A stretch of 64,000 nucleotides of DNA from Eudorina sp. 2006-703-Eu-15. Lineage: Eukaryota > Chlorophyta > Chlorophyceae > Chlamydomonadales > Volvocaceae. The DNA lies in NCBI GenBank assembly GCA_003117195.1, contig BDSI01000035.1, positions 556,001-620,000 on the forward strand. Direction: 5' to 3'. Both the position numbers and the translations under genes were made by a program. This document shows, piece after piece, positions 37,401-48,368 of the stretch (within the stretch, counting starts at the first letter, position 1; each line of letters begins with the position of its first letter). A model generated the notes under the pieces. The model was given only the letters and a program-made list of their open reading frames with translations, did no database searches and was not told the origin of the DNA.

Positions 37401-39331
37401 CGACGGGGGTAAGGAAGGTGTGAGGCCGGGCACGGACCGAAGTTTGACGTATATTGCCGGGTCGCCTGGGCATTGCTCCTCTCGCATGGGTACGATTACT
37501 GGCGGGAACGGCAGCAGACCAGTCCTCCACGGCGTTCCCTGCTAAGCACACACACAGACACACACACACACCCTCCCCAGTCCCCGCTTACCCCCGTGGC
37601 CGACCGCCTGTCCTACCATCTCCAATCAACGTGAAACGGCACCCTGAGTGCTCTCTGAACAGCCGGCCCCCGGCCCCCACATTGTCTGTCCTTCAAACGC
37701 TAGGCCACAACCCGCACCGGGCCCCGCGCGTACCTTGGCCGGCAGCAGCCCCTGGAGCCAGGTGGTCAGCAGCCGCTGGGGCGCCTCCAGCCGGTCACTG
37801 CGCCACAGGGCGGTGCCCGTCTGAGGGAGGTTGCGCCGAAGGCGTGAAGGGGCGAAGGAACAATGGGGCAAAGGGGGCCGCCACCTTGACTGGTGTTCAT
37901 GCGGTACGAAGGCGATGTACAGGCGATGTACAGGCGGCGAAAGGCACCCTTGGAAGCGCCTCCTGTCAAGCCGCCCGACCTAGGGATGACGGGTCGCAGG
38001 TTCGACAGGACGACACGTAGGAGTGTGTACCCCCAACGACCCCAACCGTCAACGACTTCAACCGAGTTCACCGCCGCTCACCGGGTAATTGAAGAGGTAC
38101 CTCAGCAGGTAAAACATGTCCAGCTTGGGCAGCAACCCGTCGTGCCCCATCACCAGCACCTCCGGTGTGTCGTACGACGCGCCCGCCAGCGCCTCCAACA
38201 CGACGGCCTGCTGGATGACCCCGCCGCGGACCATCGGCTCCCTCGACCCCTTCAACGCCTTCGAGGTAACCTCGGATCCCTCCGCCCTCCGCCGCTCCCG
38301 TTGCCACCCGCCTGCTCCCGACCGCAGCAGCGGCTCCTTCCCGACCTCGAGCTCACCGCCGCCGTCGGCCGACGCCGCCGCTTGGCTTCCCGGGACACCC
38401 TGCAGCGCATCTTCGTAGTACTGCCGTACCCACGCCGCCAAGCACTGGTGCGACCCGCAGCTGAGGTCCGGCACCACCCACAGCAGGTCGCGTACCAGCC
38501 AGCGGCCGCCGCCGCCAGCGGCGCCAGCGTCCCCGCCGCCGCCGGCGACGTGCCCGCGCGCCATGTGCAGCGCGAGGCTGGCGCCCGCGCGCAACGCCAG
38601 CTCAGCGCCCTCCGCCGTCTGGTTGCGGCCGTCGTGGGCCGGGTCGGGGCGCTGCGGCGCGAAGGCGACGGGGGTGACCACCGCCAGGGCCTCCAGGCCG
38701 TCGCCGCGGGGCGCGCGGACTCGGGTGTGGAGGTTGGTGCAGCGGCAGGGCGAGGGCGGCCCGCCGGCGGGTCCCGGTGCCGCGACAATGGGGTGCGTCA
38801 GCTGAGTGTCGACCAGACCGACGCGGCGCAGCTCTGCCGCCAGGGCCTCAGCTGCGCCGGGGCGCTGGAAGGCGGCCGCACCGCCGGCGGTGCGGGAGAT
38901 GCGGGTAACGGCAGCGACATCGGCGTCGGCTGAGATCCTGTGTGTTTGGATGGTTCGGGGAGGACAGAAACGGGGAGGCGGGTCTGCGAATGCCTGGGGT
39001 TTGCGTATGTCTTGACGTATTCACTGGTGCGCTCCCAACGCGGGCAACTGTTAAACGGTTGGGAAGTACTGCACCGTTGCGATATACACAGAGTGTTCAG
39101 ACTAAAGTGCATTAAGGAGGCTTACCCCACTGTAGGGTGAGATGACCCGGCAAGAAGTCCCTTCTCGTCGAAGCGAATCGCTCGGTCGAGCACAGGCAGG
39201 ATAAGCAAGCCAGCGATCGAAGCGATAATCAGCAAAAGCGATACTTCATGGGCTTTTCGGACGAGAGTTGCAACAAAAAAGAAGAGCGGCTTCTCCCGCT
39301 TTTGTTGCGTCGGTGCCTGGGCGAAGGCCAT
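34436..39331 (-). CDS. GPAA1: GPI transamidase subunit GPAA1/GAA1
   Basis: Six phase-consistent exons: 39331-39126, 38937-38082, 37820-37734, 37047-36910, 36295-36071 and 35566-34436, giving 880 residues. The first exon starts MAFAQAP and has a single membrane anchor at ~31-48 (SLLLIIASIAGLLILPVL), followed by the family's EKxL-type GLLAGSSHPT stretch. The lumenal domain matches GAA1: CTNLHTRVRAPRGDGLEAL, WLVRDLLWVVPD, AVVLEALAG and HDGLLPKLDMFYLLRYLFNY. The 36295 exon carries the very typical LNNLVERVHHSSFLYLLTDL-DRFVSVERY. The last exon supplies the multi-pass C-terminal membrane region with Ala-rich helices. GAA1 presents the GPI lipid in the ER transamidase complex. The lumenal part has extra Gly/Ala insertions compared with animal GAA1. 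The acceptor at 35567 was chosen because it alone keeps phase 0. Confidence 0.9.
35799..35824 (+). repeat. Interstitial telomere-like (TTTAGGG)3
   Basis: Three perfect TTTAGGG units with flanking G, inside the 35567-36070 intron of GPAA1. This is the Arabidopsis/Volvox-type telomere unit, not the TTTTAGGG of C. reinhardtii. Confidence 0.85.
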
Positions 39332-39760
39332 GGCTAAGACCACGAGGTGACCATCGCCCTCTAGCTGACACTTCTCATGCACATGGAATGTGTGGAATGT
39401 CGGGAGCTCGCGACTTGGTGATTCCGGTGTTTCGGTCGTTTGTCCGGACGTCGTTCGTTAAACCGTTTCTCAGCAACCGTGCATGGCCTCGAACGGCATG
39501 CTCGTAACCTAGCTCAAAAATAGTCGATACCAACGCAACCACACAACCACGGCTGATAGAGCCGAACTCTGTATTTTTGTAACAGGGCCTAGGCACATGC
39601 CGGACTGCTGCTGATCTACAGAAGAAAAATTATATAACAATAGGATTAAATTAACTTGTCCTTGCAATTCACGGAAGGTTTCTCGTGACCGTGCCCGATC
39701 GGCCGCCGGTGCGCGCCTGCATATCCGCTGTGCTGCCGTCCAAGCTCCAATCCGCCCGTC
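39332..39760. promoter_or_regulatory. Divergent promoter region GPAA1 / RWDD1
   Basis: 429 bp between the two head-to-head start codons. It has no competing reading frame of note and must hold both 5' UTRs and core promoters. An AT-rich patch lies at about 39627-39655. No specific factor site can be assigned. Confidence 0.5.
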
Positions 39761-42700
39761 ATGGACTACCAAGGGGAGCAGGAGATGGAGCTGGAGGCAC
39801 TGCAGGCGATCCTGATGGACGACTTGATAGAGTACGAGGGCAACCTCCCCAGCGGCTGGGTCGCGGCGGGCAAAACGTACAAAGTCATCATCGCACCCGA
39901 TGAAGAGGACGGCGACAGCGCGGGAGATTACCCGCTCAAAGCGGAGCTGCTCTTCGCTCACACGCCCACGTACCCCGAGGAGGGCCCCTCCCTGAAGATC
40001 CGCAGCGTGACGGGCCTTAGCGACTCGGACATCGCCGAGGCCACCGCCCTGCTGCAGGAGCAGGTGCAGGCGAACCTGGGCATGGCCATGATCTACACGC
40101 TCATCGGGGCGTCCAAGGAGTGGCTCCAGGGTGGGTTGGGTGCCAGCCCCGCTGCGGGTGCCGTTAGCGACATGGGTGGTGGTGGGTGTAGAAAATTGAT
40201 GGACGCATACGAGCTGGGGGAGGTGTGTATACGACCCTCAGTAATGTATCACCGGCAGGGTATATGCCCAGGACAGGGCGACAGGGACAGGCTCAGGGCG
40301 TCCGGGGCAGGGCGGGGTCCGTCGTGGGTCGTTCCCCAGGGGGCGGAACGTTCTCCGCTCTGGCGTGGTCATCAGCAGAGGCCCATTTCCGGTGGTGGTG
40401 CGTGGGTGGGAGGCAATCGGCGCGCCCTCACACCCTCCCCAATTTCCTGTACCCTTCCCTCCCTGCCACACCCAATGTCCTGTACCCTTCCCTCCCTGCC
40501 ACACCCAATGTCCTGTACCCTTCCCTCCCTGCCACACCCACCTCGCTTCAGGGCGCGTCAACAGCGGGCCAGTGGTAGACCCCGAGGTGGAGCGCCGCAA
40601 GGTGTGGCCGGGGGGTACAGGAAATTGGTAGACAGGGGTAGTTGTGTGTAGTAAGAAACTGAGCCGCGACATGAGGGGGGTTGCGTGTGTGGCTGGGGTG
40701 GGTGGGTGCGTGTTGAAGCACGGGAGGGGCCCGTCGTGGCCCTAAGGCGAGGGCCTTGCCCGGAAGCGGTCTGAGCACTATGACCGGGGCGCAGCTTGGG
40801 ATCCGGCCGCGCCCACTGGGTAAGCCATCAGTGACCTTCTCATCGGATCCGTCGACCAGCGCCCCCGCTGGCGCGCTGGGTCTGCTGGCTCGGACAGCTT
40901 CCGGCGCTGTGGCTGCCCGAGCCGCCCTTTCCGGTGTCACGTACGGCACCCTGATCTGCCAAATGAGACACCGGGGGGCAGCCAGTACCGAGCTGCGGGG
41001 GCGCCCCTGGAGCGCTGGGGCGTTGCGCCCCATGGGCCTTTCCGCCTTTGCTTTAACAGTATGGGTCGCTCCCCAGCCACCCAGCCACCCAGCCACCCAG
41101 CCACCCAGCCACCCAGCCACCCACCTGGGAGTGGCTGTCTGTCAAGGGCCAGTGACTTCCTAAACCTCTGCCGAACCTCCTCTTCGTGTCAAGCGCCCAG
41201 CCCTGGGGTGTCTAGGGTTTTGTTCGCTTTATCCCACCCACCCTCCCTCCCTCCCGCCCACCTGCCTGTGCGCACAGGCGGAGGATGCGGCGGAGCGGAA
41301 GCGTGCGGAGGCTCGAGCCCACGGCACACCGGTCACTGTGCAGAACTTCACGGCGTGGAAGGTGATGCCGGGGCGCGGGCAGACGGGGGAGGGGGTAGAT
41401 GTGCGGTGCCGGCCAACCGGACAACTACTCAAAACGCAGTCGGTGATTTTTCGCGGTTCCGATGTCTTTATTGACAAAGCGGGGGATGTGCGGGGTTTGG
41501 AGGACATTGGCGTCGACGTGTTGAAGCTGCGCTGACTGGGGTGGGTGTCGGGGTGGGATCCGCTGTGGCGCAGGAAAGCTTTGGGATGCCCTGTTAAGCT
41601 GTTGTAGATGTAACACCGGGTCAGGTGCCTAAGCTGTTATAGATGTAACACCGGGTCAGGTGCCATATTATTACCCCTCCCTCCTCAGCCCTCCACCCCT
41701 CCCAGCCCCGCACCACCGCTGCTGGGTGGCTATCCCCGACCCGCCCTGGCCTGACAACCACCTCCCTGGACCGGACCCTTGCTCTGGCAGCAGCGCATCT
41801 TGAATATGCCTACCAATTTCCTATACCCCTCCCTGTGACCCCCAGGCCCGATACGATGCGGAGGTGGCGGCTGCCAAGGCCAAGGCGGCAGAATCCCTGA
41901 AGGACGACGACAAGGCCAAGCGGCTCAGCGGCAGGGCCTGGTTCCTGCGGCAGGTGGGTGGGTGGGCGGCTGGGTGGGCGGCTGGGTGGGACCTCGCAGC
42001 GGAGCCGGTGGGGCAACCAGAGGGCGCTCGCTGTGAAGTGCAATGCGCAGCAGCAGCAGCAGCAGCAGCAGCAGCACCACACGGCGTGACTTGCGTGTAG
42101 TACTACAGGTGGTGCGCGGCGCGTTGCGGTGCGGTAGGGCAACACGCAACAGTGCCTCTGCAGGTCTGTGGTGCTGCGGACCTGCCTCCTTTCCTCCTCG
42201 CCCTTCTCCTCCGCCGCCGCCTCCATCTCCTCTCACTTGTCGAGCTCCGTCCCTACTGCCATTCACGGCATGCCCAGTGCCCAGTGCTCAGTGCTCAGTG
42301 CCCCGTGCTCACCCGGGGGGTGGATTTCCGCTCTTCAGGGGCCCCGGGTCCGCCCTTCGGTCTCCGGCTCGGTTGTGACCGATCTGATCACACCGCCCTC
42401 CCTCCCCCCTTGGGGCGCACCGCCCTCCCCTCGCCCTTTCGGGGCGCACCGCCCTCCCTCCCTCCCCCGGGGCGCACAGGCCGCGGAGGGCGGCGCGGAG
42501 GATGACGAGGCGGGCGTGCTCAGCGAAGACGACGAGGAGGACTTTGATGTGAGGGATTGGGATGGGATGGGTTAGTTACGGTAGTTACGGTATCGGGCAT
42601 GAAATGGACATGAACAGGTCGACCGGGCTTGCCAGGACAGGGTCGACAGGACGAATGTCCGTCCGCAGCTGCTCTCTGTCGCCAGGCCGTGTCGCCAGGC

Positions 42701-44319
42701 CGTGTCGCCAGGCCGTGTCGCCAGGCCGTGTCGCCAGGCCGTGTCGCCAGGCCGTGTCGCCAGGCCGTGTCGCCAGGCCGTGTCGCCAGGCTGTGTCGCC
42801 AGGCCGTGTCGCCAGGCCGTAGGCATCGAGCTGTCGAGAGCGCGAGACTCCACCGCCTTGCGGCGCATCCTCATGCCCCTCCCAGGGCAAGTACTCTGAA
42901 CGCTCCCTTCCCTGCCCCGCCCCGCCCTGCCCCGCCCCCCGGCCCCCCTCCCTGGACTGCCGCATTCTCCCCCCATCACGTGCTCGGGTCGATCCCTAGC
43001 TCGTACTGCCAGCGACTACACATGCCCACCCGCAGTGCATTCAGCGAGCCCCGCTTAGCAAGTAAATAACCCCCATTTAGCTTGATTCTACTGCGGTTGA
43101 GATTGTATCACGTACAGGCTTGGCAAGGTTTCGGGTCTCGGAAATTATGCTGAAACCCAGAACGCAATCACGGAATTTCGTGCGCAGCCTCACACACACA
43201 CATCCTTTTTCGTACACATCCCTGCTTTTGGGGGGGGCTGCTCCGCCCCCTTGCGTGTCGCGCACACATGCTCTGCATGCCTGCCTGCGAACACATCCCT
43301 CCTGCTTGCCGGCCGTTCCTGCGTACGGGGTACCCCTAGGCCCAGGACGTTGCGGCAGCTACCATTGACGAGGAGGAGGAGGACGACGACGGGGAGGAGG
43401 ACATTGACTACGAGGACGATGACGACGAGGTGGGGCTGGGGCTGGGTCCGAGGGGACAGAGGGGGACCAGCCGGGATGCAGCGGTCCGGGGGAACGGCGC
43501 TGGGAACCACGCGGGAAAGGACGCGAGGGGGGAACGGCGCTGGGAACCACGCGGGAAAGGACGCGAGGGGGGGACGGCGTTGGGAACCACGCGGGAAAGG
43601 ACGCGAGGGGGGGACGGCGTTGGGAACCACGCGGGAAAGGACGCGAGGGGGGAACGGCGCTGGGAACCACGCGGGAAAGGACGCGAGGGGGGAACGGCGC
43701 TGGGAACCACGCGGGAAAGGACGCGAGGGGGGAACGGCGCTGGGAACCACGCGGGAAAGGACGCGAGGGGGAACGGCGCTGGGAACCCCGCGGGAAAGGA
43801 CGCGAGGGGGGGACGGCGCTGGGAGCCAAGGGTGAAAGGATGCGAGGGGGGGACGGCGCTGGGAGCCAAGGGTGAAAGGATGCGAGGGGGGGACGGCGCT
43901 GGGAGCCCACGCGGGGAGGGGGGGGACGGTGTCGGGAAGTCAGGACAACGCGCGGGTGACGTAGGGGCTAGGCGGGTGGGTTCTGGGCGGGCTGAAGTGA
44001 TGGCGGGGGAGGGGCAACCCGAGGCGGCGTGTCTAAACAGCTAAACAGCTGCGAGCCCCGCGGCGGGGTTGCATGCGGGTACCCTCGAGGTGCCTGGCGG
44101 CGCGTCCCCTCGCCGCCCTCGCCTCCCTCGCCTCCCTCGCACGCTCCGTGCCTTGCCCCGCATGTTTCGTAGTGCCTCGGCTTCGGCCGGGGCTCCCTGC
44201 CGCCTCCCTGCACCGTCACGTCCGATCCGCTGTTGGCCATGACCTCGTTCCCGCCCCACCATCCCCCCGCTCCGCCGTCGGATTTGAACCCTCCCCAGGG
44301 CATGCTGGACGAGCTCTGA
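39761..44319 (+). CDS. RWDD1: RWD domain-containing protein 1 (RWDD1/DFRP2)
   Basis: Seven phase-consistent exons: 39761-40130, 40552-40601, 41278-41361, 41846-41953, 42480-42548, 43346 (or 43340)-43429 and 44299-44319, about 261 residues. The first exon is an RWD domain (EQEMELEALQAILMDD, then YPEEGPSLKIRSV and NLGMAMIYTLIGASKEWL). Next comes the RWDD1 signature HGTPVTVQNFTAWK, a Lys/Ala helix with RLSGRAWF, and an acidic tail (EDDDGEEDIDYEDDDDE). Exon 7 adds only GMLDEL and the stop. Family members bind and stabilise the GTPase DRG2 and influence translation; that role is from the family. The introns are much longer than the exons and full of minisatellites. Confidence 0.9.
40438..40542 (+). 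repeat. 33-bp tandem repeat (~3 copies) before an RWDD1 acceptor
   Basis: The first copy begins with the inverted intron motif CCAATTTCCTGTACCC (40439). The following two copies read CCAATGTCCTGTACCC, each ending in CCCTCCCTGCCACACC. The acceptor at 40551 follows directly. Confidence 0.85.
40620..40628 (+). mobile_element. GGAAATTGG intron motif 18 nt after a donor (RWDD1)
   Basis: GGGGGGTACAGGAAATTGG then TAGACAG right after the donor at 40602. A diverged sense copy (GTAGAAAATTGATGGAC) sits at 40188-40204 in the preceding intron, 58 nt after its donor. Confidence 0.6.
41072..41128 (+). repeat. CCACCCAG octamer repeat, about 6-7 copies
   Basis: Tandem octamers in the 40602-41277 intron of RWDD1. 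Confidence 0.9.
41595..41664 (+). repeat. 35-bp direct duplication in RWDD1 intron
   Basis: Two adjacent copies of a 35-bp block starting TAAGCTGTT and ending CAGGTGCC, differing at one base. Confidence 0.9.
41768..41832 (-). mobile_element. Intron element copy 3 (inverted, before acceptor)
   Basis: Read on the minus strand it gives GGGGTATAGGAAATTGGTAG, then GCTGCTGCCAGAGCAAGGGT and CCGG. On the plus strand it ends about 13 nt before the acceptor at 41845 of RWDD1. Same family as 293-354 and 14189-14252. Confidence 0.7.
42677..42820 (+). repeat. 13-bp minisatellite (TGTCGCCAGGCCG), ~11 copies
   Basis: Almost perfect head-to-tail copies (one C-to-T variant near 42791) in the 42549-43345 intron of RWDD1. 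Predicted peptides here are repeat artefacts. Confidence 0.95.
43491..43915 (+). repeat. 40-bp minisatellite, ~10 copies
   Basis: Units beginning TGGGAACCAC-GCGGGAAAGG and ending GGGACGGCGC or GGAACGGCGC. The first seven are nearly identical; the last three have diverged (GGGTGAAAGGATGCG). It fills half of the last RWDD1 intron (43430-44298). Confidence 0.95.
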
Positions 44320-44354
44320 GTGCCCAACCCTGCGCACCAGCGATTGTGCGTGCG

Positions 44355-44359
44355 TGTAA
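44355..44359 (+). terminator. Polyadenylation signal TGTAA of RWDD1
   Basis: TGTAA, the usual green-algal signal, 36 nt after the RWDD1 stop codon. Confidence 0.55.
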
Positions 44360-46500
44360 AAGATGACTGTGCGGGCGTGTGTGTGTGTTTAGAATTGCAA
44401 CCCGCCCGCCCGCCCGATCCCAGGTGGCAATATACTTACCATAGAACCTGCGTGTGTGTGTGTGTGTGTGTGAGTGTGTCTGTGTGTCTGTTCTCGGGCG
44501 GTGTGCGTGTGCGTGTGTGTATGTGTGTGGACGTGCTCACGGTGTGGTGGGGCCCATATGAGCAGAGGGTGCAGGGGGCGGTGTGCGGTGGGCAGCGGTA
44601 GGGCAGTGGGTTGGAGCGGACGCTGTCAGCGGTGGTGCAAGGAGCGCGGACGCGGACAGCGCCCCACAGCGACTGTCCCGTGGGCCTCTCGTCACGGTAG
44701 TGCCCCCGTGGGACTGGCTGGCTTACGGACCAATCCCCACCCGAGCAACCTCCTGCTCGGGCATCTGTGCGCAGTACGGCGTACTACGACAGATCGGTGG
44801 TCACGGTTTCGGTTTCTGGGTTGCCGAGGTGATTGCGATCTCGCGCGTGCGGATGTGCGCGCGGTGGTGGGGCCGTGCGAGCGGATGGTACGGTGTACGG
44901 TGAACGTGATGCAGCGGCAGGAGCTGTCCAGCCTGGCCGCCGCAGCCGCAGCCGCAGCCGCAGCCGCAGCAGCAGCCCCAAGGGGCCTCCGAAGCTCGTG
45001 TGAGATGCGCCGCCCCCGCCCCCCCGTGCGGCTGGCAAAGGGCGCCGTGCGCGCCACCCGCCACCGACCCGCGGGTCACGGTGGGGCGCTGTCCTGGAGG
45101 GGTCCTGTCCTGCTCCTGCTGGGGAGCCCGTGCCCCAGTAGTCTGGTCTCGGAGAGCGGATCGGCGCAGCGACCGCGCTGAGCTCTCGGCATCTGGGTGG
45201 CTGTTGGTTGTGTTCCTTGGAAGACAGGTGCTCGGGTCGGTGCTGCCGGGTGAGGGATCGGGTATCGGGGGTACAGGACATCGGGGGACGGGGTTGCTCG
45301 AAGGGGGCGGGGCGGGGGCGGGGGCGGTCGGGTGGGGGCCCCGGGGTCCGGGGCGGGGGTTCGGACCCAGCACCTGCATCCGGGGGGCTGAGGCGCCGGC
45401 TTGGTGGGTACAGGAGTGATGCGGCCGGATGCCCCGGGAGGTGCGCCCGAGCAGCGCGCGCCCATGAAATGTGCCGGGAGAGCGATTTTCTGAGCGTTGC
45501 GATGAGGTGCCTTGCTCGAGGAACTGGTGTGTGGTTTCGGCGCCACTGGCGACCGTGGCGCCGCAGGCCAATCTGATCTCACGTCTCGTGTCGTGAGGTT
45601 GTACGGTTGTACGACTGTACGGCAGCTTGGTAACCGCTACTTTGGAAACAGAGTAGAGGGGCCAACGCAACCCAATCCGCACCGGCCGGACAGCTGCGGC
45701 CCACGGCTGGTGTACGGCGAAGCGCGTGCTGAATCAAAAAGTGGGCCTGGGGGTGTGGGGGCCCCGCCTGGGGGTGTGGGGGCCCCGCCTGGGGATGTGG
45801 GGCCCCGCCTGGGGGTGTGGGGAGGCGCCTGGTCCTCGTGCGTGTCAGTGCTGAGAAACGTGTCGTGCCACGGCCGGTTGCTTCATGCGTGGTGGCGGCC
45901 AAATGCGGGCGAGCTCATCCACTGGCTTGGTTGACGGCGACAGGAGGAGAGCGGCTTCCCAGCTTCCCATGTGGTGGACCCCCAAGGGCCGTCATCAACG
46001 GGTCCCCTACTCATTGCGCGCACGTGTGCTGCTGACACACGAGCATGCACTCCATGCGCAATGTGCTGCTCCGTGTGCTGCGCGGCATGCCCCCCTGATC
46101 GTGTACGATGTGCATGTGCAATGCGCTATGACCCGGCATCGTCGCAACGGCCTTGGCGTGGCAAGGGTTACAGCGGCTGGTATCGCAAGGAAAATCCGAC
46201 TGGCTGCAAGGAGCGGTAAGGTGCAAAAGACGGCTGACGTTGCAGGCGACTTGAGATCAATATGGCCGGCGGAACAATCCGTTTTGACAGCTGGACGGTA
46301 CGTTCTCGTAGCATTAACATGCTGACCTTGAATTCATGCTCATCAATAATCGACCACTTTGATACGAGAATATGATTAAATGTTGTCATGTTAAAGCGCT
46401 CAAAACTGCGAAAATTCAATGAAGTAGCAAGCTGGTGTGCGCTGCAACAGCTATTGTGGTTGCATAATAAGCGCGAACACTACAGCATGCATACTTGCAT
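44360..46500. other. Intergenic region with simple repeats
   Basis: About 2.1 kb between RWDD1 and the SGNH gene. It holds a GT dinucleotide tract (about 44450-44530), a GCAGCC hexamer repeat (about 44938-44975) and about four units of a ~24-bp GGGGGTGTGGGG-GCCCCGCCT repeat (about 45745-45832). The last 250 bases before the SGNH start are AT-rich, as expected for a promoter. Long frames on both strands here lack domains. Confidence 0.55.
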
Positions 46501-48368
46501 ATGTTTGCCTCTAAATGGAGCGCAATCCTTTTTGCCATTTTAACGTCGTTTCTGGCGTTGGTCCGCGCGGAAGAAATCAGCAGACACATCCTTACTAAAA
46601 GCGTGCTGCATTATGGCGACACCACCATGTTTGGGCTGGTGCTCCAAAGGCTGCAAGACAGCAAATGCATCCACGCCTGCGTTATCGGCGGCAGCGTCAG
46701 CGCTGGTCGCGGTCTCCCAAACGACACCACCGCCTACCCAGCTCTGTTCGAACGGGCCCTCAATACCGCCTTCCCTTGCGGCGGCCGTCATACGGTCGCA
46801 ACAATTGCCAAGGGCGGCGTGACGTCAGACTTCTGGTGCGTTGCCCGCCTGGGCTGGGAATTGAAGCGCCACTCTCCATGCATGTACAGCACATATCGTA
46901 CTTGTACGGCATGGAGTCTGTAGCCTCGATTGCTTCGATGCGTCCTTTACGCCAGTAGGCATCGAGTAGCGCGGTCAAAGTACCGCGTGAGACGCCATGA
47001 TTTGGCGAGGATAAAGCCCCAACCCAACACCGCAACCCGCTCGTTCTGCCGGTACCGTTTACTAGCATTTACAGGACTGTGATGCACATCGCCTCCGACA
47101 CACCGCCTCCGATTAGACCGCCTCCGATCAGACCGCCTCCGACACACCGCCTCCGACACAGGATCGAGTATTTTGTTGGCCGTCAGGACACCCTGCTGCG
47201 CGGCATCGACCTGATCATTGTGGACACCGCCGTGAATGACCTCCCGGACACATACATCGGCCCCGCCGCTGCCAGCGGCGGCGCCGGCGCCGGCAACGGC
47301 GTGGCGGCGGCCACCACCAACTCAGAGCTCCTCATGGCGATGCTGCTGCAGCGCTCCGACAGCAAGGCCGTCGATGGGTCGAGCGCCGGGCAGTCCACTG
47401 GCGCCCCGGGGTACGACCGCACGTGGACGGGCGCTGCCGTACTGTACTTGGGCACCGCGACCCATCTCCTGGGCCCCGACGGCAACGAGACCATCTGGCG
47501 GGGCCCCGTGCCCCGGTCCACGGACGCGGTGTTCGCGCAGCTGCCAGCCGCTGTCGTACATGGCGTGCCGTACATCTCCGTCATCGACGGACTGGGCCCC
47601 TTCAACACGCCCGAGGCGGCGTCGTGGTTCCGGCAGGTGTGGTGTACGGAAGATTTCCACCCGGGGCAGTGGGGCCACGAGGCGCTGGCTCAGGCGCTCG
47701 TCCACTTCCTGGCCGTACAACGGGCCTGCCGGGACGAGCTCCCCTGGCGGGACCCCAAGCTGCCGCGCTACCGCCCCAGACCTCCCGTGTTTGTACGGCA
47801 GGACACGCTGGACCGGCTCTTGGACGCCCGGCCCCTCCGCGTGGACATGGTGGAGACGCTGGAGAGGGGCTGGCACCGGAGCCACTGCGCCGGCTGGCAC
47901 ATCAACGTCACCAACCCGGTCAAGGTGATGCTGGAGGGCAGGACGGTGGGCACCCGATGCACCTTCTTCGCGGATCCGGAGCTGCTCGGCAGGGCCCCGA
48001 TCCAGCGCGGCGAGGTCCACATCGCGTTCACCAAATCGTACGCCAACCACGGCCTGTTCAGGGCCGTGGTGGAGGCTGTGCCGCACGTGCCGGGTGGCGG
48101 ACAGGGCGCGGGCGGGGGCGGGCGCGGCGGCGGAGGAGGGGGGAGCAAGGGAGTGTGCGGCCTGGGCTCCCCGAAGGCGCGCGTCCTCGGCAGTCGGCAG
48201 GTGGACGGCCTGTGGGACAAGCCCATGTCGGTGACCCGGGTGGAGGCGTTCCCGATCCGCATTCCGCGCAGCGACGGCACGGAGTGTCTTGCGGTCACGT
48301 TTGAGGTGCTGCCGTCATCGGCCCACGAGGGGCACTACGTCCGTATCCGCGCGCTGACCATCTACTGA
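46501..48368 (+). CDS. Secreted SGNH/GDSL-type hydrolase-like protein
   Basis: Two exons, 46501-46835 and 47162-48368, joined as TG|G to give ...GGVTSDFW|IEYFV...; 513 residues. The ATG at 46501 starts a clear signal peptide (residues 1-23, ending LALVRA). SGNH blocks are visible: block I CVIGGSVSAG (Ser65, GGS instead of GDS), block II Gly in KGGVTSDF, block III Asn in IIVDTAVND, and block V EDFHPGQWGH with His278. The residue three before that His is Glu rather than the usual Asp, with an Asp at minus two. The rest is a ~200-residue extension of unknown function with NVTNPVKVM. Such enzymes act as esterases or carbohydrate O-deacetylases. A cell-wall or extracellular-matrix substrate is plausible for a volvocine alga but is inferred. 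Confidence 0.75.
47095..47160 (+). repeat. CCGCCTCCGA(T/C) repeat, ~5 copies in intron
   Basis: Short 13-15 nt units of CCGCCTCCGAT/CCGCCTCCGACACA run straight into the acceptor (CAG at 47161) of the SGNH gene. The frame stays open through it, which explains why the exon appears extended upstream. Confidence 0.8.

Noticed and set aside
42572..43069. Frames over the TGTCGCCAGGCCG array that might look like a repeat protein
   Set aside because: Thirteen-bp period intron repeat, no start context, not conserved in RWDD1.
43190..44044. Repetitive frames over the RWDD1 last intron
   Set aside because: Generated by the 40-bp minisatellite; intron boundaries fit RWDD1.
47079..47161. N-terminal extension MMHIASDTPPPIRPPP of the SGNH protein
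   Set aside because: Repeat-rich intron sequence before the acceptor at 47161; splicing from 46835 restores signal peptide and block I.
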